From positions 1-64,000 of the forward strand of contig JAMLJG010000009.1 of assembly GCA_023953695.1 (NCBI GenBank): a stretch of 64,000 nucleotides of DNA, given 5' to 3'. Position numbers and translations under genes: made by a program. Each line of letters starts with the position of its first letter. Within the stretch, counting starts at the first letter, position 1. The notes under the pieces are model-generated. The model did not search any database. It saw only the letters and a list, made by a program, of their open reading frames with translations, and had not been told where the DNA came from. Below are positions 51,962-59,065 of this stretch, one piece after another. This DNA comes from Kiritimatiellia bacterium (GTDB taxonomy: Bacteria; Verrucomicrobiota; Kiritimatiellia; CAIVKH01).

Positions 51962-53188
51962 CTACTTCTTCTTTCCCAACTCAAACACCCTGTGCAGCAC
52001 CTGCACCGCCTTGTCCGCATCCGCCTTCGCAATCACAACGGATATCTTGATCTCCGAGGTCGCGATCATCGAGATGTTGATCTTGTGCTTCGCCAGCGCC
52101 TCAAACATCCGCGCCGCCACGCCCGAATGACTCCGCATTCCGACGCCGACAATGCTGATCTTCGCAATGTCCTCATTGGCGACAATATCCTTCGCGCCCA
52201 AATCGGACTGCATCCCCTCAACCGTGCGAACCGTCTTGGCCAAATCGCCGCGCGGCACGGTGAACGTGATGTCCGTTTCACCCTTGTCGCTCACGTTCTG
52301 AACGATCATGTCCACGTTGATGCTCTTGCGCGCCAACTCGGTGAACATCAACCCCGCAACGCCCGGCTTGTCTTCCAACCCGCGCACCGTGACCTTGGCC
52401 TGATTTTTGTCCGACGCCACTCCGCGCACAACAATGTCTTCCATGTTTCTCACCTCTTCCCGAACCAGTGTTCCCGGCTTCTCAACAAAACTCGACATGA
52501 CTTCCAACACCACATTGTGATTCTTGGCGAACTCCACCGCGCGCGACTGCAACACCTCCGCGCCCATGCTCGCGAGCTCCAGCATCTCGTCATATGCGAT
52601 CTCGTCGAGCTTCTTCGCCTCCGGCACCACGCGCGGATTCGCCGTGTACACGCCTTCCACATCCTTGAGAATCTGGCAGCGATCCGCCTTGATCGCCGCC
52701 GCCAGCGCCACGGCAGTCGTATCCGACCCGCCGCGCCCCAACGTCGCAATGTCCTCCTCCGGATTGAGGCCCTGGAACCCCGCCACCACGACGACGCGAT
52801 TCTTCTTTAATTGCGCCAGCAAGCGCTTGGGCTTCAGCGCGCGAATCTTTGCCTTCGTGTGCACGCTATCGGTGAAGATGCCCGCCTGCGGCCCCGTCAA
52901 CGACACCGCATCCGCGCCGAGCTGATGCAGCGCCATCGTGAGAATCGCCGACGAGATCTGCTCGCCGGTCGCCATCAACGCATCCATTTCGCGCTCGTTC
53001 GGCTCCGGATTGATCTTCTTGGCCAGATCAATCAAGTCATCCGTCGTGTCGCCCATGGCGCTCACCACCACCACCACCTGATTCCCCGCATCGCGCGTCT
53101 TCAAAATACGCTGCGCGACGCGACGCATACACTCCACATCGGCGACGGAACTGCCGCCGTATTTCTGAACAATCACACCCATCGTCAT
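51962..53188 (-). CDS. lysC: Aspartate kinase
   Basis: First enzyme of the aspartate family, 408 residues. The kinase domain shows VQKYGGSSVADVECMRRVA, VVVVVSAMGDTTDDLIDLA, TLGRGGSDTTAVALAAAI and KDVEGVYTANPRVVP; two ACT domains follow (VTVRGLEDKPGVAGLMFTEL and ISIVGVGMRSHSGVAARMFEAL), which normally bind lysine and/or threonine for feedback. The ATG overlaps the stop of the ApgM-like gene (ATGA), so translation is coupled. Which amino acid inhibits cannot be read from sequence. Confidence 0.96.
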   Translation of the reverse strand: MTMGVIVQKYGGSSVADVECMRRVAQRILKTRDAGNQVVVVVSAMGDTTDDLIDLAKKINPEPNEREMDALMATGEQISSAILTMALHQLGADAVSLTGPQAGIFTDSVHTKAKIRALKPKRLLAQLKKNRVVVVAGFQGLNPEEDIATLGRGGSDTTAVALAAAIKADRCQILKDVEGVYTANPRVVPEAKKLDEIAYDEMLELASMGAEVLQSRAVEFAKNHNVVLEVMSSFVEKPGTLVREEVRNMEDIVVRGVASDKNQAKVTVRGLEDKPGVAGLMFTELARKSINVDMIVQNVSDKGETDITFTVPRGDLAKTVRTVEGMQSDLGAKDIVANEDIAKISIVGVGMRSHSGVAARMFEALAKHKINISMIATSEIKISVVIAKADADKAVQVLHRVFELGKKK

Positions 53189-54357
53189 TCTCCAATCAAC
53201 AATCCAGCCACTTCATCAGCCGAAACACCTGCCAACCGACCCGCCTTGCACGACGGTTCGTCCCAGTGCAACACCGAGTCGGGATCCATGTGCGAGCCCC
53301 ACACCGCCACCAACTGCGGCGCGCGTCGCCCGCCCTCCTCCGGCGCCGCCGACTCCACGCTCACCAACGCCAAGCGCCGATCCTTCGTCCACTTGAACGC
53401 CTCCAGCAACGGCTGCGTCAGCAAGACATCCATGCGCTCCAGTAGACGGACCCGTTCGCGAGCCGGGCCGCGGCGCAACTCCGGCGGCGCCTCGACATAT
53501 ACCACAATCCGATCAAACTCCTTGAACCAGCGGCGCAGCCGCTCGTCGTCCATCACCTCGGAGGGATGCTGCGCCGCCCACGGATCCAATAGCGGCTCCA
53601 CCTCAAAGCCCAACGCGGCGCCCAACCCCGCCGCCATCGCGCTCTGCGTCAACACCAGCCCGCGCAGGGAAGGATCCCCATGCAGCCGCGCGAGAGAACC
53701 GCCGCCCCACAACCAAAGCGCACTCGCCGGATTCTCCCCCAAATCCACGCGCACATCGTTGATCGTCTGCCGCGCAAATGCCTGCGCGGACTTTTCCAAC
53801 ACCTCGCGAAACAGCTCCCAGCTGTGGCCCGAGGGCAAACTCGAAATATCCTCGCCCTCCAACAACCACGGCGCCTGCGCCGAGCGAGATTTTCCATGGT
53901 CTTCGCGCACCAGAACCACCGTGCGCCCCGGCGCGCTGGCGATGAACCGAACCCGCGCCGGATCGAACAGCGTCTGCACTTCCCGCGCCAACTGCTCCGT
54001 CTCCTGCAGCGTCAAACGCGCCAACTGCCCATCGCGCAGCAACCCATCGTCCAGCGTCACCAGATCCCCGCGAAACGCATAGGCATGGCCCGACACGTCA
54101 ACGCCCAGCGCCACGGCCTCCAGCGGCCCTCGCGCCGCGAGCGCCGCGCTTGCGGGCGGCAACCCGCACAGCGTCGCCAACCGCGTCTCCGCTGTCGGCA
54201 ACGCGCGCCCGGGCGGTTTGCCCAGCACGCCGCCCCAACCCTCCGCGACAATACGCGTCGCCGCCGGACAGCGCGCGATCTCCAATGGAGTCCGCCCGTC
54301 CAGCTCCGCCTGCGGAAGCCCCGCTGCGTCTTCAAAAACTAGAACAACCGATTTCAT
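53185..54357 (-). CDS. ApgM-like protein (proposed homoserine kinase family) with lost metal ligands
   Basis: The 390-residue protein aligns across its length with cofactor-independent phosphoglycerate mutase-like proteins: DGRTPLEIARCPAATRIVAEG, ARGPLEAVALGVDV, YAFRGDLVTLDDGLLRDG, NPASALWLWGGG and DRIVVYVEAP. In this family some members next to threonine genes are proposed homoserine kinases. Here the metal ligands are changed: the usual GDGMAD is FEDAAG, VHVEAPDEAGH is VYVEAPPELRR, DHPTP is VESAAP and the final H-x-DPVP is RAPQLVAV. So the enzyme is probably inactive in the usual metal-dependent sense, or has a new role. It sits between hom and lysC, overlapping lysC. Confidence 0.75.
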   Translation of the reverse strand: MKSVVLVFEDAAGLPQAELDGRTPLEIARCPAATRIVAEGWGGVLGKPPGRALPTAETRLATLCGLPPASAALAARGPLEAVALGVDVSGHAYAFRGDLVTLDDGLLRDGQLARLTLQETEQLAREVQTLFDPARVRFIASAPGRTVVLVREDHGKSRSAQAPWLLEGEDISSLPSGHSWELFREVLEKSAQAFARQTINDVRVDLGENPASALWLWGGGSLARLHGDPSLRGLVLTQSAMAAGLGAALGFEVEPLLDPWAAQHPSEVMDDERLRRWFKEFDRIVVYVEAPPELRRGPARERVRLLERMDVLLTQPLLEAFKWTKDRRLALVSVESAAPEEGGRRAPQLVAVWGSHMDPDSVLHWDEPSCKAGRLAGVSADEVAGLLIGE

Positions 54358-54387
54358 TCACCGCGCGCTACCGCGCGCGCCTTCCTC

Positions 54388-55686
54388 TCAATCAAAATCT
54401 TCGATCCGCAAACGCACGGTCGGCGCGCCAATCACATCCAACCGATCAATCTCTTCCAATGCCGCCGAAAAACTCTTCTCCACCGCGCGATGCGTCAACA
54501 CGATCACCGGCACATGCCCACCGCGCCGCACTTCCTTTTGCATCATCGAAGCAATGCTGATCCCGTGCCGCCCGAGAATCGTCGCCACCCGCGCCAACGC
54601 GCCCGGCTGATCCATCAGCGCCAACCGCAAATAGTACCGACTCGCAACCTCCTGCACCGGCACCAACGCCAACGCCGCACCCGAAGGCGGCAACACCGGC
54701 AACCCGCCCTTCTCGCCCCGCGCCAAGCGCGATGCGACATCCGCAATGTCCGCAATCACCGCGCTCGCGGTCGGCAGCCGACCGGCGCCGCGACCATAAT
54801 ACAGGGTATCGCCCGAAATGTCGCCTCGCACCAACACCGCATTGAAAACGCTATCCACCGACGCCAGCATGTGCTCGCGCGGCAACAAAGTCGGCTGCAC
54901 CCGAACACTCACCCCCGCCTCCGAGTGCTTGATCAGCGCCAGCAGCTTAATCCGATAGCCCAGCTCCGCCGCGTTCCGAATCTCATCCGTCGCCAGCCCG
55001 CGAATCCCCTCCACGTGCAGCGCCTTCATCGGAACCGCAAATCCATACGCCAGCGAGGCCAACAGCGCCGCCTTGTGCGCCGTATCCAGCCCGTCAATGT
55101 CCAGACTCGGCTCCGCCTCCGCATAACCGGCCGCCTGCGCCGCCTTCAAGACTTCGTCGAACGGAAGCCCCTCCTGCTCCATCCGCGTCAGGATATAGTT
55201 GCACGTTCCATTGAGGATGCCATAGACCTCTTCAATGTGATTGGCGACCAAGCCCTCGCGCAGCGCCTTGATAATCGGAATGCCTCCGGCCACGCTCGCT
55301 TCAAACGCCAGCGTCGCATCTTTCTGCGCCGCCAGGCCAAAAAGCTCCGCGCCAAATTCCGCCAGCATCTTCTTGTTCGCCGTCACCACCGGTTTCCCCA
55401 GCTCCAGCGCGCGCGTCACCAAATCCCGCGCAATGCCCACCCCGCCAATCAACTCCACAATCACATCCACGCGCGGATCCTCGACGACCGCCCGCGCATC
55501 CCGCGTCAATATCGCCTTGTCCACCTTCACCCCGCGATCGCGATCCAAATCCAAGTCCGCAATCCAGCGAAGAACGGGCTTTGCCCCCACTCGACGCGCC
55601 AATAGATCCGCATTGCGCTGAAGCCCTTCCACCACCCCCGCGCCAACGGTGCCGAATCCCAACAAACCAACGCCAATTTCCTTCAT
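54388..55686 (-). CDS. hom: Homoserine dehydrogenase
   Basis: The 432-residue monofunctional enzyme has the NAD(P) motif GLLGFGTVGAGVVEGL, the catalytic core (FEASVAGGIPIIKALREGLVANHIEEVYGILNGTCNYILT in parts, DTAHKAALLASLAYG), and a C-terminal ACT domain (YYLRLALMDQPGALARVATILGRHGISI in part) for threonine feedback. It reduces aspartate semialdehyde to homoserine. It heads the hom, ApgM-like, lysC, cimA unit, all on the minus strand with gaps of 30, -4 and 82 bases. Expression should be set by the attenuator at 55753-55868. Confidence 0.96.
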   Translation of the reverse strand: MKEIGVGLLGFGTVGAGVVEGLQRNADLLARRVGAKPVLRWIADLDLDRDRGVKVDKAILTRDARAVVEDPRVDVIVELIGGVGIARDLVTRALELGKPVVTANKKMLAEFGAELFGLAAQKDATLAFEASVAGGIPIIKALREGLVANHIEEVYGILNGTCNYILTRMEQEGLPFDEVLKAAQAAGYAEAEPSLDIDGLDTAHKAALLASLAYGFAVPMKALHVEGIRGLATDEIRNAAELGYRIKLLALIKHSEAGVSVRVQPTLLPREHMLASVDSVFNAVLVRGDISGDTLYYGRGAGRLPTASAVIADIADVASRLARGEKGGLPVLPPSGAALALVPVQEVASRYYLRLALMDQPGALARVATILGRHGISIASMMQKEVRRGGHVPVIVLTHRAVEKSFSAALEEIDRLDVIGAPTVRLRIEDFD

Positions 55687-55760
55687 ATCCTCTCCACGCT
55701 CTTCGCCTTCGCTAGAAACCCCGCGACTCTGCCCATTACCACCCTGTCACGCCACAAAAA

Positions 55761-55782
55761 AACCCCTCGCTTCCGAGGGGTT
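55761..55782 (-). terminator. Attenuator terminator hairpin upstream of hom
   Basis: Perfect 9-bp stem AACCCCTCG / CGAGGGGTT with loop GAAG on the minus strand, then a T-run (plus-strand A-run at 55754-55760). It lies 75 bases upstream of the hom start codon and between leader peptide and hom, so it is a conditional terminator. Confidence 0.85.
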
Positions 55783-55811
55783 CGTGCAAAACGGTTACAA
55801 CCGCGAGCCCC

Positions 55812-55868
55812 TCAAAAGCCTCCCGTCGTCGTAATCGCAATCGTAATAATGGAAACAAATCGCTTCAT
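55812..55868 (-). CDS. Thr/Ile leader peptide of the hom operon (thrL-like)
   Basis: A 19-codon reading frame encodes MKRFVSIITIAITTTGGF. It contains four Thr (all ACG) and four Ile (all ATT) codons within nine positions (residues 7-15), compared with MKRISTTITTTITITTG-type ThrL leaders in enterobacteria. GGAT lies 5 bases before the ATG. Its stop codon overlaps the antiterminator segment of the following hairpins. It is too short and biased to be an enzyme; its role should be to couple translation to transcription of hom and downstream genes. Confidence 0.85.
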   Translation of the reverse strand: MKRFVSIITIAITTTGGF

Positions 55869-55934
55869 GGAAATCCGACACTACCCCCCACACCGCCGTA
55901 AAACAAGCCCTTTCCTCGCCCTCGCACCCAAACA

Positions 55935-55962
55935 AAACGGGGCCGGCGCAAGCCGACCCCGT
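55935..55962 (-). terminator. Terminator of the YceI gene
   Basis: A 12-bp stem with one G-T wobble (AACGGGGTCGGC / GCCGGCCCCGTT on the minus strand, loop TTGC) is followed by TTTTGTTT. It begins 22 bases after the YceI stop, so it closes that gene and leaves the attenuator to start its own transcript. Confidence 0.8.
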
Positions 55963-55983
55963 TCTCTTTCGCACTCGAAACGC

Positions 55984-56646
55984 TTAGTCCGCTGCTTCCG
56001 CGGACTCCGCCGCAGGTGCATCCGTCGCGGCATCCGCCGATGCGGCCTCTTCCGCCGCAGGTTGCGCCGCTTGCTTCACGCCCTCAACGGTGATTTCAAG
56101 CTTCACATTGTCGCTGACCACCAGGCCGCCGCTGTCGAGCGTCTGGCTCCACGAAACGCCCCAATCCTGACGGTTGATCGTCGCCGAGGCATCAATCCCA
56201 ACGCGCGGGTTCCCCCACGGATCCGTGATCGGCCCCGTAACGCTGGCCTTCAACGCGATCTCTTTGGTGACGCCCCTCATGGTCAAATCGCCATAGAGAG
56301 TCAGATCATCGCCATTCTTCTCGGCGCGCGTCCCCTTGAACGTGATCGTGGGATATTTCTCCGCATCGAAAAAGTCCGGTGAACGAAGGTGCGCATTCCG
56401 GTCTGCAACGCGGGTGTCAATGCTGGCCGTCTGCACCGTCACATCGGCCGAAAAGGCGGCCGGATCATCCGGGTTATAGTTGAACGTCCCGCTGAACTCG
56501 CCAAAATCTCCGCGCACAGTAGAGATGACGAGATGCCGCACTGCAAACCCGATTTCCGTGTGCTTCGGATCAATTTGATAGGTGTCAGCCGTGGCAATGG
56601 ACGCCGCCATGCCGAGGCCCAATGTCGCCGTTAGTACTCTACGCAT
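55984..56646 (-). CDS. YceI-family periplasmic lipid-binding protein
   Basis: From the ATG at 56646 (AAGGAG 8 bases upstream) the product is 220 residues with a signal peptide (MRRVLTATLGLGMAASIATA). The YceI lipocalin-like barrel shows YQIDPKHTEIGFAVRHLVISTVRGDFGEFSGTFNY (read in parts), TASIDTRVADRNAHLRSPDFFDAEKYPTITFK in part, and WGVSWSQTLDSGGLVVSDNVKLEI. The last 30 residues are Ala/Glu-rich and probably disordered. YceI proteins bind isoprenoid-like lipids; the specific ligand here is unknown. A longer frame to 56742 is not used. Confidence 0.92.
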   Translation of the reverse strand: MRRVLTATLGLGMAASIATADTYQIDPKHTEIGFAVRHLVISTVRGDFGEFSGTFNYNPDDPAAFSADVTVQTASIDTRVADRNAHLRSPDFFDAEKYPTITFKGTRAEKNGDDLTLYGDLTMRGVTKEIALKASVTGPITDPWGNPRVGIDASATINRQDWGVSWSQTLDSGGLVVSDNVKLEITVEGVKQAAQPAAEEAASADAATDAPAAESAEAAD

Positions 56647-56735
56647 CTTCTTTCTCCTTTTAGATTCATTCACTCCCGGACAAACGCTATCCGGAATGTT
56701 CAAGTCAGTCGCGCACAGGGCGCATTCCTTACACC

Positions 56736-58235
56736 TCAGCACGCCTCGATGGCCAAGAGATTGGCGCGGCCAGCCGGAAACAAAGCGGCCACGCGCGCAA
56801 TCTCTTCTTTCAGAGGCTCCCCCTTCACGCGATCCGCAGCGCCCGCGAAAACGGCTCTCGCATCGTCAGCCGCCACCATGAGGATTCGCTCGCCCTCGTT
56901 CAGACGGAGGGTTGCCACGCGATACTCATTCGTATCGCCCGATCGCAGCGGCGCGCCCGCGACCAGTTCAACCGACTCCACCGCGCCACTCGCCCGTCTG
57001 CACAGCGCCGCAAAACACGAACCCGCAGCAGCCAGCGCAATCGAGTCATCGTTCAAATTGATCACTCCATAGAGCAGCGAAATGGATTCCTCAGGAGGCA
57101 AATCGTTTGCGATCAGCGCGGAGAGACGGCGGAGAACGGCCCCCGGATCGCTCAAATCCACATACACAGACGGAACCCCCGGCGCGCCGCCCGTCCCCTC
57201 CGCTAACGCATTGAGCGCAACGCTGATGAGGCTCGCGATCATGGACGCATTGCCCGAGGCGTAGGGAATCGAAGCCAGATAGAACGCAACGCGATCCTGA
57301 TCCACCTCAAACACGCCCGCTGGCGCGCCGCCAATGTGCGCGGCCCGCAAATCGAAGCGATCGAACACCGTCCGCGCGCGCGGCGGCGCAAAATCCAAAT
57401 CCAGTCGCTGAGTATCGCGCGCGGATAACTCGCGACTCGTGCGGCGCAGCAACTCATGACGCGCCGCAAGCTCATCGTTGAGGCGGCGAATTTCTTCGAA
57501 CGCCGCATTCTGCTGATAATACAGGTGAATAATGAGCGTGATCAGCACGCAAATGAGCAGCCACACGCAAAAAATCACGATCTGAACCATGCGCAATTTC
57601 ATCGCCACCGTGCGCGCCGTAATGTCCACCCCCACAATGCCAAGGGTCACATCGTTCGCGCCGCGAATCGGGGCATAGCCGGATATGAGATCGGGATACG
57701 GCGGATCCGGGCTGATGTCGGGATCCGCAGACGGCCGATCCCACGCCTCGATCAGCGCGGGCAAGTCCGTGGCATCATAAGGCGCGCCGGGATCCTCGCT
57801 CGCCTCGTCTGGGCCAATCTTTCCATCGCCATCAAAGTCGCGCGCAGGGCCATCCACAACAAACTCATACGCCGAAGGCGACGCATTCGGTCCCGTCGCC
57901 CGGCGCATCGTATAGATGAAGCGAATATCCGGGTTGCTTTCGATCTGCCGCGAAAGATAGCGCTGAATCTTCTCGAACCCCGGCGTGCCCATGTCCTCCG
58001 CACTCCGAATCTCGGGAAGCAACTCCGTATCTATGCCCGATGCCGTGGCAATCGCCACGCCCATCGCGTGCAAGCGCACTTCATTGATAACCGCGCGCCG
58101 ACTGACTACATAGAGAAAGAAGAAGGGCAGCAAAACAGCGAGCCACACCAACAGCGTGCCACCCCATGAAAGGCGGCGTGAAAATGCAGACTCGTTCTCC
58201 CGCTTGTTTTCCGCGTCACTCACTTGAACCCCCAC
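56736..58235 (-). CDS. Membrane sensor protein with Cache-like loop and PP2C-like C-terminal domain
   Basis: The 499-residue protein has a transmembrane helix near residue 35 (LLVWLAVLLPFFFLYVV), a periplasmic region of about 165 residues that includes a D-x-D-x-D-G calcium-like loop (DFDGDGKIGPDE) and GYAPIRGANDVTLGIVGVDI, as in Cache/dCache sensors, then a second helix (IVIFCVWLLICVLITLIIHLYY). A coiled coil (about 250-275) leads to a C-terminal domain that resembles SpoIIE/PP2C phosphatases but lacks clear Asp metal motifs. It would be a signal receptor affecting a partner-switch or similar, but no anti-sigma or antagonist genes are nearby. The start is a GTG. Confidence 0.65.
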   Translation of the reverse strand: MGVQVSDAENKRENESAFSRRLSWGGTLLVWLAVLLPFFFLYVVSRRAVINEVRLHAMGVAIATASGIDTELLPEIRSAEDMGTPGFEKIQRYLSRQIESNPDIRFIYTMRRATGPNASPSAYEFVVDGPARDFDGDGKIGPDEASEDPGAPYDATDLPALIEAWDRPSADPDISPDPPYPDLISGYAPIRGANDVTLGIVGVDITARTVAMKLRMVQIVIFCVWLLICVLITLIIHLYYQQNAAFEEIRRLNDELAARHELLRRTSRELSARDTQRLDLDFAPPRARTVFDRFDLRAAHIGGAPAGVFEVDQDRVAFYLASIPYASGNASMIASLISVALNALAEGTGGAPGVPSVYVDLSDPGAVLRRLSALIANDLPPEESISLLYGVINLNDDSIALAAAGSCFAALCRRASGAVESVELVAGAPLRSGDTNEYRVATLRLNEGERILMVAADDARAVFAGAADRVKGEPLKEEIARVAALFPAGRANLLAIEAC

Positions 58236-58341
58236 CTTTTACATCCACCGCGTCGCCAGACCCCTCTCTCAACCCCGGCCACTGAACCTCTCCTATAGCA
58301 CGGCATCGCCGATGAAGGAAGAAACTTCCGAGCCAAGCGCA

Positions 58342-59001
58342 TCAATAAAAAGACGGCCCCAGCAAGGCGCGGGTCAGCGTGGCAATTTCTTCCACAGTGA
58401 AGGGGTTGTAGGGCTCGTCCTTGCATTTCAAGGCCCGACAAAACCGCTCGGACAATTCCGCATCGGACCAACCCGCGCAAAAAGCGAGCAGCTCGCGCTG
58501 CAGGGCATCCATCCCGACTGCGCGAAAGCGATCGTGCAGAATGTGCAACGCCAAATCGCGGATATATTCCTTCTTCATCGCGCGCGCGAGGAAGGGCAGC
58601 GCGCGCACGAAGTGAATCGCCGCCAGCGCGCGCAAGGCCTCACCCTCTTGATCGGAATCCACAAACCGCGCAACGGCGCGAAACGCCTCTTCGCCGCCGC
58701 ATCGGCGCAGCGCCTCAATCAACGCGCGCGTCATCTGCGAGGGCGCAGACTCGCCGTTCAATTTATTGGCAAGCAGCGTGGCCGCCTCGGGAATAGCGTC
58801 CACCGAGCACAACAAAACATCCGTGATCGAGCCGTCCATCAGCAAGCGCCGCAATACTGCCTCGCGAAAGAATTGTCCCTCGCCCTCGGAAAGCCCCGCG
58901 CGATACGCGCGCACGGCGGAGAGCCACTCGAAGTCCTCGCTGTAATAATTGTCGGCATCCAACGCTTGAAGGTCAGATAGGATTTCATCAGCGGTTTTCA
59001 T
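58342..59001 (-). CDS. HEAT-like alpha-helical protein, function unknown
   Basis: The 219-residue product from the ATG at 59001 is nearly all helical with repeated units (EALRRCGGEEAFRAVARFVDSDQEGEALRALAAIHFVRALPFLARAMKKEYIRDLA, read as parts), consistent with HEAT-type repeats of about 35 residues that usually bind other proteins. No catalytic motif is visible. It is divergent from the UGP gene; the putative promoter of UGP lies in the 64-base gap. Longer frame to 59040 starts with TTG and is not used. Confidence 0.6.
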   Translation of the reverse strand: MKTADEILSDLQALDADNYYSEDFEWLSAVRAYRAGLSEGEGQFFREAVLRRLLMDGSITDVLLCSVDAIPEAATLLANKLNGESAPSQMTRALIEALRRCGGEEAFRAVARFVDSDQEGEALRALAAIHFVRALPFLARAMKKEYIRDLALHILHDRFRAVGMDALQRELLAFCAGWSDAELSERFCRALKCKDEPYNPFTVEEIATLTRALLGPSFY

Positions 59002-59029
59002 GTGAAGCGCTCGCTCAAGATTTATCAGC

Positions 59030-59059
59030 CTGACAAACAAAGCTGAAGTTCGCTATGCT
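59030..59059 (+). promoter_or_regulatory. Putative promoter giving a leaderless UGP transcript
   Basis: CTGACA at 59030-59035 and TATGCT at 59054-59059 have an 18-base spacer. The ATG is at 59066, only 6 bases after the -10, so transcription would start at or next to the start codon; a Shine-Dalgarno sequence is absent. Confidence 0.45.
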
Positions 59060-59065
59060 AGGCGC

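Larger units (their letters stand above)
55753..55868 (-). promoter_or_regulatory. Threonine/isoleucine transcription attenuator of the hom operon
   Basis: On the minus strand the order is leader peptide (55868-55812), segment GAGGGGCTCG (55813-55804) overlapping its stop codon, segment CGAACCCCTC (55784-55775), and terminator arm CGAGGGGTT (55769-55761) then seven or more T. The first two segments can pair 9 of 10 positions (antiterminator); the terminator pairs AACCCCTCG (55782-55774) with CGAGGGGTT around a GAAG loop. The two structures exclude each other. Ribosome stalling at Thr or Ile codons would free GAGGGG and favour readthrough; a ribosome at the stop codon would mask it and allow termination. 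This is the logic of thrL-type attenuation. Confidence 0.85.

Noticed and set aside
50930..52810. 626-codon open frame on the plus strand
   Set aside because: Antisense to cimA and lysC, Arg/His-rich and without motifs.
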